From assembly GCA_900551355.1 (NCBI GenBank), contig URVR01000032.1, forward strand, positions 1 through 11,920: a stretch of 11,920 nucleotides of DNA, read 5' to 3'. The position numbers and the translations under genes are program-made. Below are positions 1 to 4,863 of this stretch, piece after piece (the first letter of the stretch is position 1; each line of letters starts with the position of its first letter). A model generated the notes under the pieces. The model searched no databases. It was not told the origin of the DNA and saw nothing but the letters and a program-made list of their open reading frames with translations. Source of the DNA: an uncultured Eubacteriales bacterium. Its GTDB lineage: Bacteria > Bacillota > Clostridia > Oscillospirales > Oscillospiraceae.

Positions 1-99
1 ATTTAGGCCTACACTCGTCAAGAATATTTCTTCATTTATCAAGCAATTTTGCCGCAATATCGATTTTCCCCGCACTTCTGCCGACTATTTGATCTAAGT

Positions 100-148
100 A
101 AGGCAGCGACACCCCAGATGCATAAGCGTCCTGGGTGTCGGCTGCCTT
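100..148 (-). terminator. Large stem-loop just past the tnpV stop, possible terminator
   Basis: The arms at 100-117 and 131-148 pair over about 17 bp with one bulged base on each side and a 13-base loop. The stem begins only a few bases beyond the tnpV stop codon, which suggests it ends that transcript. On the minus strand the bases after the stem (TTACTTAG) are only weakly T-rich. On the plus strand the stem is followed by TTTTGTT, a better T-run, so it may act in both directions or mainly against plus-strand reading from outside the window. The stem is clear; its direction of action is inferred. Confidence 0.55.
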
Positions 149-151
149 TTG

Positions 152-502
152 TTATTCAAACATTATCTCTTGCATCACCACTTCCTCCGCGGCGCTGCGG
201 ATGTTATTCATGGCACCAACCCACGCCACCTGATCTTCAGATTTCAGTTGCCCAGTGATGCCCTGCTCCTGTGTCATCTGCTTCACCAGCATCTCCAGCA
301 TCTCTCGCGCCTGTCGGTCTACCTCGTTAAGGTGTTGCGTCAACTCACCAGAAGTCAACAGGTTAATGTACAAAACTCTCCGATGTTCCTTAAGGTACTT
401 GAGCCGTATACGGCCAAAGCGTCCATAAGTTGCCGGTTCTTCCTCGGATAGCACCAGATCCGGCAGGTAGTAGTCTCCATACTTGCTATATGTAATTTCC
501 AT
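152..502 (-). CDS. tnpV: TnpV family transposon-encoded protein
   Basis: This 116-residue protein matches the TnpV family of small proteins carried by clostridial mobilizable and integrative elements (name from the Tn4451 group). Recognisable family stretches are the N-terminal METI-like start (MEITYSKYGDYYLPDL), YGRFGRIRLKYLKEHR at residues 26-41, LYINLLTSGEL at 44-54, and QVAWVGAMNNIR at 91-102. The length is normal, so the gene looks intact. The molecular role of the family is not established; it is a marker of mobile DNA. The start is supported by AAAGGA about 10 bases upstream. The gene points away from the tRNA fragment at 667-689, and its base composition is less GC-rich than the chromosomal genes to the right. 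No recombinase or mobilisation gene is visible, so the rest of the element should lie to the left of the window. Confidence 0.88.
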   Translation of the reverse strand: MEITYSKYGDYYLPDLVLSEEEPATYGRFGRIRLKYLKEHRRVLYINLLTSGELTQHLNEVDRQAREMLEMLVKQMTQEQGITGQLKSEDQVAWVGAMNNIRSAAEEVVMQEIMFE

Positions 503-666
503 TGTGTGACAGTCCTTTCTTAAGCTATGATTTTACCCTTATTTGTACCCTTTATAGCGTTAGCTCTTATAAAACAACTGGACTGACTGGTACCATGTTT
601 TATAGTTTCAGAACTGAATATCACATAATTTGATGTAATTTGTTGCTGAAAATTCTTTTTTCCGAA
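503..666. other. AT-rich non-coding end of the putative integrated element
   Basis: No plausible gene lies here. The stretch contains the tnpV leader on the minus strand, with only weak promoter-like hexamers (TATAAA near 550 and a TTGTTT-like box about 15 bases upstream). It also contains the inverted repeat at 568-604. It ends abruptly where the tRNA-derived sequence starts at 667. Composition is visibly AT-richer than the chromosomal part of the window. Confidence 0.5.
568..604. repeat. 9-bp inverted repeat flanking short direct repeats
   Basis: TATAAAACA at 568-576 is repeated in inverse orientation as TGTTTTATA at 596-604. The 19-base spacer holds the direct repeat ACTGG-ACTG-ACTGG. It lies between tnpV and the putative attachment core. 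A binding site for an integrase, excisionase or regulator is possible, but this is inference from position only. Confidence 0.4.
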
Positions 667-689
667 TTCGAGTCCTGTACCGCGCACCA
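667..689 (+). other. tRNA 3' fragment, probable attachment site (att) of an integrated element
   Basis: The 23 bases fit tRNA 3' geometry exactly: T-loop TTCGAGT (667-673), T-stem 3' strand CCTGT (674-678), acceptor 3' strand ACCGCGC (679-685), discriminator A (686) and CCA (687-689). A rho-independent terminator follows at once. The 5' side of the T-stem should read ACAGG, but 662-666 read CCGAA, so the tRNA fold is broken there. No anticodon arm or GCGCGGT acceptor strand lies upstream. A tRNA 3' end without its body, at a composition boundary and next to tnpV, is what site-specific integration into a tRNA gene leaves at the distal end. The intact tRNA would then lie to the left, beyond the window. 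The tRNA identity cannot be read because the anticodon is absent. Confidence 0.7.
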
Positions 690-720
690 AAGCCTCACTT
701 CCTCGGAAGTGAGGCTTTTT
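690..720 (+). terminator. Rho-independent terminator of the interrupted tRNA gene
   Basis: Perfect arms AAGCCTCACTTC (690-701) and GAAGTGAGGCTT (706-717) enclose a 4-base loop, with a T-run ending at 720. The stem starts directly after the CCA of the tRNA fragment, so it is most likely the chromosomal terminator of that tRNA gene. Confidence 0.85.
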
Positions 721-728
721 CTATTACA

Positions 729-754
729 AAAACCACCCCGAAAGGGGTGGTTTT
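729..754. terminator. Bidirectional terminator between the tRNA end and the ROK kinase gene
   Basis: The arms AAAACCACCCC (729-739) and GGGGTGGTTTT (744-754) pair perfectly around a GAAA tetraloop. A-tracts on one side and T-tracts on the other give a T-run in both directions. It serves the minus-strand kinase gene ending at 771 and backs up the tRNA terminator on the plus strand. Confidence 0.85.
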
Positions 755-770
755 CTGGTTTTGCGCCGCC

Positions 771-1697
771 TTACAGAGCGGCGGCGCCGATGATACCCGC
801 CTCGTTGCCCAGCTTCGCCGCCTGAATGACGGGCTGGGGCCGCGCCTCGCCGCCGAAGCAGTTGGCAGCCACATAGCGGCGGATGGGCGCCAGCAGGCGC
901 TCCCCCTGACGGCTGATGCCGCCGCCGATGAGCACCATCTCCGGCGACAGGATGTTCACCAGATTCGTGACGCCGGCGGCCACGTAAACATAGTATTGCT
1001 CCAGCACCGCCTGCGCCGCAGCATCGCCTGCGTCGGCGGCGTCGAACACATCCCGCCCCGTCAGCGCCGGGTATCGGTTCAGCAGGGACTCCGGATGGGC
1101 GGCAGCCGCCTCCCTGCCCTGCCGGATCAGCGCCGTGGCGGAGGCGTAGGCCTCCCAGCAGCCCCGGCGTCCGCAGGTACAGGGCGCGCCGTCCAGCACC
1201 AGGATACTGTGGCCCACCTCGCCGCCGGCGCCGCCCAGCCCGGACACGATCTTCCCGTCCACAATGACGCCGCCGCCCACGCCGGTGCCCAGCGTGACCA
1301 GCACCATGCTGCGGCAGCTGACGGCGGCCCCGGCCACCACCTCCGCCAGGGCGGCGCAGTTGGCGTCGTTGCTCAGGCGGGTGGGCAGGCCGAAATGCTC
1401 CGTCAGCATGCGGCACACCGGCACGTCGAACCAGTTCAGGTTATACGCGCAGACCACCACGCCCCGCTCCGGGTCGCAGGTGCCGGGGGCGCCCACGCCG
1501 ATGGAGGCGCAGTCCCGGACGGTAAGGCCCGCCTTGTCCAGCGCCAGCTCCACGGCGCGGCACATATCGGCCACCACCTGCTCCGCCGGACGGTGCGCGC
1601 CGGCGGGCACGCTGGCCTCCGCCACGATTTGGTGGCGGTCGTCCACCACGCCCACGGCGATGTTGGTGCCGCCCAGATCAATGCCGATGCGATACAT
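771..1697 (-). CDS. ROK family sugar kinase (glucokinase-like)
   Basis: This 308-residue cytoplasmic kinase should phosphorylate a hexose with ATP. It shows the ROK family layout: phosphate-binding DLGGTN at residues 7-12, NDAN at 110-113 with D111 as the likely catalytic base, LGTGVGGG at 136-143, EVGH at 160-163, and the zinc-binding pattern CTCGRRGC at 173-180 (with H163 as the fourth ligand). A further GGG motif lies near 258-260. Length is usual for the family. The start at 1697 is chosen over an in-frame ATG at 1763 because AGGAAG lies seven bases upstream, the protein then begins right at the conserved MYRIGIDLGG, and the longer version would run through a terminator. It lies downstream of a Gfo/Idh/MocA oxidoreductase. 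Glucose is the commonest substrate in such Firmicutes proteins, but N-acetyl sugars, fructose or other hexoses cannot be excluded. Confidence 0.92.
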   Translation of the reverse strand: MYRIGIDLGGTNIAVGVVDDRHQIVAEASVPAGAHRPAEQVVADMCRAVELALDKAGLTVRDCASIGVGAPGTCDPERGVVVCAYNLNWFDVPVCRMLTEHFGLPTRLSNDANCAALAEVVAGAAVSCRSMVLVTLGTGVGGGVIVDGKIVSGLGGAGGEVGHSILVLDGAPCTCGRRGCWEAYASATALIRQGREAAAAHPESLLNRYPALTGRDVFDAADAGDAAAQAVLEQYYVYVAAGVTNLVNILSPEMVLIGGGISRQGERLLAPIRRYVAANCFGGEARPQPVIQAAKLGNEAGIIGAAAL

Positions 1698-1729
1698 ACG
1701 GATACTTCCTTTCCTCGTGTGTGATAGCG

Positions 1730-1760
1730 AAAAAACGGAGCGGGCAGACTGCCCGCCCCG
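1730..1760 (-). terminator. Terminator between the Gfo/Idh/MocA gene and the ROK kinase gene
   Basis: On the minus strand an 11-bp stem (1750-1760 with 1736-1746, one G-U pair, 3-base loop) is followed by six T's (1735-1730). It lies 16 bases after the oxidoreductase stop and only 32 bases before the kinase start. Confidence 0.75.
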
Positions 1761-1775
1761 CAAAGGTACGTTTGC

Positions 1776-2810
1776 TCAGAAGTGGGTGACGAAATCGCTG
1801 TTCACCGCCACCGTGCGGCTGATGTTGGAGGAATTGATGCTGGCGAAGATGGTACGCATCACCGTCAGCGCCTCCCGGCCGGAGACCTCCGGCTCGCGGT
1901 CATGTACCAGCGCGTCCACGAACTCGTCGATGACGCCGGTGCCGTTGTGGGGCACGTCCAGGTTATAGCTGGTGCGGTTGCCCTCCATATCGCTGACGAT
2001 AATGGGGGAGGACGGCTCGCTGTAGATGAGCATGATGCCCTTGGTGCCGTACAGGCAGGTGGACTGGCACTCGTGGCCGTAGATGGTCCAGCTGGCCGCC
2101 ATGGTGCCCAGTGCGCCGCCGGACATCCGCAGGATGCACAGGGCGTTGTCGTCCACGCCGATGAGCTGGCCCTCGTTGTCCCGCTTGTTCAGCGTCACCA
2201 CCTTGGCGGTGGTCTCGATGACCTTCTGGCCCAGCAGGTACTGGATCAGATCCACCTTGTGGATGCCCATGTCGGACAGCGCGCCCAGCGCCGCCTTGTT
2301 CTTGTCGAAGAACCAGGTGCCCTCGTCCACGGACCAGCCCTCAGGCCCGGCGTTGCCCAGCACGGCGCGGAACGTGATGACGTCGCCGATGACGCCGCGG
2401 TCCAGCAGCTGCTTGGCCCGGCGGTGCACCGGATCGAAGCGCATGTTGTGGCCGATCATCAGGTACTTGCCGTTGCGCTCGGCGGCGGCCACCATGGACT
2501 CGCACTCCGCCAGCGTCACGGCCATGGGCTTTTCGCACAGCACATGCTTGCCGGCGTACAGTGCCGCGGTGGAGATCTCCGCGTGGCTGCGGTTCTCCAC
2601 GCAGATGGACACCGCGTCGATGTCGTCGCGGTTCAGCAGGTCGAAATAGCTGTCGCAGACGTCGCCGCCGTACTTGGCGGCCATCTCCTCGGCACGGGCC
2701 CGGTTCTTGTCGTAATAGGCCACGACCTCCGCATTGGGGTTGGCTGCATACTCGGGCAGATGGCGCACCTGTGCGATCTTGCCGCAGCCGATGATACCAA
2801 CTCGAATCAT
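1776..2810 (-). CDS. Gfo/Idh/MocA family NAD(P)-dependent oxidoreductase
   Basis: This 344-residue soluble dehydrogenase belongs to the family that oxidises or reduces sugars, inositols and related polyols with NAD(P). An N-terminal Rossmann fold is shown by GIIGCGKIA at residues 5-13. The family hallmark EKP is at 93-95, with K94 the likely catalytic lysine. DMGIH at 180-184 gives the conserved D180 and H184 of the C-terminal alpha/beta domain. Length is normal. GGAGG about ten bases upstream supports the start. A clear promoter lies at 2864-2892 and a terminator follows the stop, so it may be transcribed mostly on its own, with partial read-through into the ROK kinase. The substrate is not readable from sequence. 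The kinase neighbour suggests sugar catabolism, which is inference. Confidence 0.93.
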   Translation of the reverse strand: MIRVGIIGCGKIAQVRHLPEYAANPNAEVVAYYDKNRARAEEMAAKYGGDVCDSYFDLLNRDDIDAVSICVENRSHAEISTAALYAGKHVLCEKPMAVTLAECESMVAAAERNGKYLMIGHNMRFDPVHRRAKQLLDRGVIGDVITFRAVLGNAGPEGWSVDEGTWFFDKNKAALGALSDMGIHKVDLIQYLLGQKVIETTAKVVTLNKRDNEGQLIGVDDNALCILRMSGGALGTMAASWTIYGHECQSTCLYGTKGIMLIYSEPSSPIIVSDMEGNRTSYNLDVPHNGTGVIDEFVDALVHDREPEVSGREALTVMRTIFASINSSNISRTVAVNSDFVTHF

Positions 2811-2863
2811 AGAAAAGCTCCTCCTCTACCATTGTCCACTGATGGTACTCTATTCTCGTTTAA

Positions 2864-2892
2864 ATTATAACAAATTCAGGGGCGGGTGAAAA
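2864..2892 (-). promoter_or_regulatory. Sigma-A type promoter of the Gfo/Idh/MocA gene
   Basis: On the minus strand, TTTTCA (2892-2887) and TATAAT (2869-2864) are 17 bases apart. The -10 box is extended by an upstream TGT. The predicted start near 2857 leaves a leader of about 47 bases. Confidence 0.7.
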
Positions 2893-2905
2893 GCCTTTTT
2901 TTCAC
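2886..2905. promoter_or_regulatory. Palindrome overlapping the -35 box, possible operator
   Basis: GTGAAAA (2886-2892) and TTTTCAC (2899-2905) are inverted copies separated by six bases. The first arm contains the -35 hexamer of the oxidoreductase promoter. No useful T-run follows on either strand, so a DNA-binding site fits better than a terminator. Function is inferred from position only. Confidence 0.4.
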
Positions 2906-2917
2906 GATTCTGAAAAT

Positions 2918-3490
2918 TTACCTCAGACGCAGGGCGACGGTAAGGGCGCAGCCCCGCTCCCGGATGTGATCCAGCACCACGCCCTCCGGCAGAGCCAGAC
3001 GGCTCAGGGCCAGCAGCGGGCCCTTGCCCGTCAGCTTGAACAAGGACTCCTTGGCGGTCCAGATCTCCCAGAAGCGGGCGCAGTCGCCATCGTCACCCAC
3101 GCGGATATAGGCCATCTCCGCCTCGGAGCAGACACGGCGCATGAATTTTTCATCGGCGGAGCGGACGACCTCCACATCCACGCCCACCGGCACATCGGCG
3201 GCGGCGCAGACGGCGTAGGGGCCGGAGTGGCTGACGGAGACGTACACGCCCCCGGCGTCCACGGCGGGCTTGCCGGTGTCGTCCCAGCGCAGGGGCACCT
3301 CCCCCTCGCCGCAGCCCAGACGCTGCGCCAGCACCCGGCGGGCCAGCAGCTCACCGGCCACAGTGCGCTTGCGGTCGTCCTCGCCGGCGATGTCGCTGAC
3401 GCGGCGGCGGCGCGCCTCATCCATCATGGACACGGTGCGGGCCATGGTCTCCTCGTCCAGCTGGCGGATATCGTACCAAAGCAGTTCCAT
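2918..3490 (-). CDS. 4'-phosphopantetheinyl transferase superfamily protein
   Basis: This 190-residue enzyme transfers the phosphopantetheine arm of coenzyme A to a serine of carrier proteins. Visible motifs are GKP at residues 73-75, VSVSHSG at 84-90, the magnesium-binding GVDVE at 103-107 (D105, E107), and WTAKESLFK at 144-152 (E148, K152). This is the Sfp/AcpT two-half type rather than the short AcpS type, although it is somewhat shorter than Sfp. The start at 3490 has GGAGG nine bases upstream. An in-frame ATG at 3604 would add 38 residues without family similarity and would run through the promoter. No polyketide or peptide synthase lies nearby, so the carrier protein it serves is unknown; the housekeeping fatty-acid carrier protein is possible. 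Confidence 0.92.
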   Translation of the reverse strand: MELLWYDIRQLDEETMARTVSMMDEARRRRVSDIAGEDDRKRTVAGELLARRVLAQRLGCGEGEVPLRWDDTGKPAVDAGGVYVSVSHSGPYAVCAAADVPVGVDVEVVRSADEKFMRRVCSEAEMAYIRVGDDGDCARFWEIWTAKESLFKLTGKGPLLALSRLALPEGVVLDHIRERGCALTVALRLR

Positions 3491-3527
3491 TTTCCCAGTC
3501 CTCCCCTTTGTTTTCGTTTCTGAGGCG

Positions 3528-3553
3528 AGTATAGCACATCCTCCGGCAGGATG
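3528..3553 (-). promoter_or_regulatory. Extended -10 promoter of the phosphopantetheinyl transferase gene with adjacent palindrome
   Basis: On the minus strand TGC-TATACT (3536-3528) forms an extended -10 box 38 bases before the start codon. No good -35 box is seen, which extended -10 promoters can tolerate. Directly upstream lies the palindrome CATCCT (3537-3542), 5-base spacer, AGGATG (3548-3553), a possible operator. Confidence 0.5.
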
Positions 3554-3566
3554 CCAGTATTTTATG

Positions 3567-3598
3567 CGCTTGCTTTTCTGAAAAGAAAGCGTTACACT
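3567..3598 (+). promoter_or_regulatory. Candidate promoter of the YghO-like gene containing an imperfect palindrome
   Basis: TTGCTT (3570-3575) and TACACT (3593-3598) are 17 bases apart on the plus strand, 38 bases before the start codon. A 25-base palindrome (CGCTTGCTTTT at 3567-3577, spacer CTG, AAAAGAAAGCG at 3581-3591; 10 of 11 positions pair) fills the space between the boxes. The boxes are only moderate matches, so the promoter is less sure than the palindrome. Confidence 0.45.
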
Positions 3599-3636
3599 GG
3601 ACATGTGTGAATGATCTGTGCTCGGGAGGAGCGAAT

Positions 3637-4815
3637 ATGGTTTCTATCGTAGAAGTGACCACCAAGGCGCAGCTGCGCCGTTTTGTAGATTACCCCAATC
3701 AGCTGTATAAGGACGTGCCCCAGTTCGTGCCGGCCACCTACGGCGACGATCTGGCGGACTGGGATCGCAGCAAGAACCCGGCCTTTTCCTACTGCGACGC
3801 CCGGTGCTGGCTGGCGGAGCGGGACGGAGAGATCGTGGGGCGCATCGGTGCCATCCGCAGCCGCAAGGCCAACGAGAAGTGGGGTACCAACCGGATGCGG
3901 TTCACCCAGGTGGACTTCATCGACGATCCGGAGGTGTCCGCCGCCCTGTTCGCCACCGTGGAGGACTGGGCCAGAGAGCTGGGCTGCGCGGCGGTCCACG
4001 GGCCGCTGGGCTTTACCGACATGGACCGGGAGGGTATGCTGGTGGAGGGCTTTGACCGCCGCAGCTGCTTCTTTACCTATTATAATTTCCCCTACTATAT
4101 CGACCACATGACCGCGCTGGGCTATGTGAAGGATGTGGACTGGATCGAGGAGCTGATCACCGTCCCCACGGATGAGAAGATCATCCAGCGGTGGGAGAAG
4201 CTGTCGGATTTCGTGCTCAAGCGCAACCACCTGCATATCGTGGAGCCGAAAAACCGGCTGGCGTATCTGCCGCTGCTGAAGCCGTTTTTCGATCTGGTGA
4301 ACGTGGCTTATGCCCCACTGTACGGCACGGTGGATCTGACGGAGCAGCAGATCAGGAAATACTCCTCCAAGTTTGCGCCCCTCATCAACCCCAACACCAC
4401 CTGCTTCGTCATGGACAAGAATGACCGGATGATCGCCTTCGGCGTAGGCGCGCCCAGTCTGGCGGTGGCCATGCAGAAGCACCGTGGCCGCCTGTTCCCC
4501 ACCGGCTGGGTCGACGTGCTGAAGGCATTCCGGAAGAACGACACGGTGGATCTGCTGCTCATCGCCGTCCACCCGGACTATCAGGCCCGGGGCGTCAACG
4601 CCATCATCCTCAGCAAGACCATGAAGGGCTGCCTGAAGATGGGCATCAAGGAGGCGGAGACCGGCCCCATGCTGGAGCTGAACGACAAGGTGCAGTCCCA
4701 GTGGAAGGATTTCCAGACGGAGCAGCACAAGCGCCGCCGCTGCTTCGTCAAGGAGCTGACCCCTGCCGCCGGAGAGCCGGAGAAGGCGGACGCGCCTGCC
4801 GGCGCCGCCGTATAA
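3637..4815 (+). CDS. YghO-like GNAT-fold acyltransferase family protein
   Basis: This 392-residue soluble protein resembles the poorly characterised YghO-like family, which has GNAT-type acyltransferase folds. Typical features are DGEIVGRIGAI at residues 63-73, the central block GPLGFTDMDREGMLVEGFD at 122-140, YYNFPYYIDHM at 148-158, and a C-terminal acetyl-CoA-binding-like segment, LLLIAVHPDYQARGVN at 306-321. The last 20 residues are Ala/Pro/Glu-rich and probably disordered. The start at 3637 is preferred to the ATG at 3607 because GGAGGA sits six bases upstream of it. It is divergent from the phosphopantetheinyl transferase and ends at a strong terminator, so it is a single-gene unit. The acyl donor and acceptor are unknown; the fold is inferred from motifs I recognise, not from an alignment. 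Confidence 0.82.
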   Translation: MVSIVEVTTKAQLRRFVDYPNQLYKDVPQFVPATYGDDLADWDRSKNPAFSYCDARCWLAERDGEIVGRIGAIRSRKANEKWGTNRMRFTQVDFIDDPEVSAALFATVEDWARELGCAAVHGPLGFTDMDREGMLVEGFDRRSCFFTYYNFPYYIDHMTALGYVKDVDWIEELITVPTDEKIIQRWEKLSDFVLKRNHLHIVEPKNRLAYLPLLKPFFDLVNVAYAPLYGTVDLTEQQIRKYSSKFAPLINPNTTCFVMDKNDRMIAFGVGAPSLAVAMQKHRGRLFPTGWVDVLKAFRKNDTVDLLLIAVHPDYQARGVNAIILSKTMKGCLKMGIKEAETGPMLELNDKVQSQWKDFQTEQHKRRRCFVKELTPAAGEPEKADAPAGAAV

Positions 4816-4821
4816 ACGACA

Positions 4822-4856
4822 AAAAGAGAACGCGGACACTGTCCGCGTTCTCTTTT
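4822..4856. terminator. Bidirectional terminator between convergent genes
   Basis: A perfect 16-bp stem (4822-4837 with 4841-4856) with loop ACT ends in TTTT on the plus strand and TTTTT on the minus strand. It separates the YghO-like gene (stop at 4815) from the M32 peptidase gene (stop at 4864) and serves both. Confidence 0.92.
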
Positions 4857-4863
4857 CCGTTTT

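Noticed and set aside
1..99. Possible end of another gene on the minus strand at the left edge
   Set aside because: Short open stretches exist in more than one minus-strand frame, but none shows a start signal or a family I recognise. I treat 1-99 as AT-rich sequence without a supportable gene.
553..689. A complete tRNA using the TTAGCTC stretch at 560-566 as a D-arm
   Set aside because: TTAGCTC looks like a D-arm start, but it is about 100 bases from the T-loop. The preceding bases do not pair with ACCGCGC, and no anticodon arm or T-stem 5' strand can be built.
1698..1763. Extended N-terminus of the ROK kinase starting at 1763
   Set aside because: The extra 22 residues would be translated from the upstream terminator hairpin, have no family similarity, and lack a ribosome binding site as good as that before 1697.
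2886..2905. The GTGAAAA palindrome as terminator of the phosphopantetheinyl transferase gene
   Set aside because: The arms are only seven AT-rich pairs, and the following minus-strand bases are CCGCCCC rather than T's.
3491..3604. Extended N-terminus of the phosphopantetheinyl transferase starting at 3604
   Set aside because: It would run through the predicted promoter and palindromes. The start at 3490 has a strong GGAGG and begins at family-like sequence.
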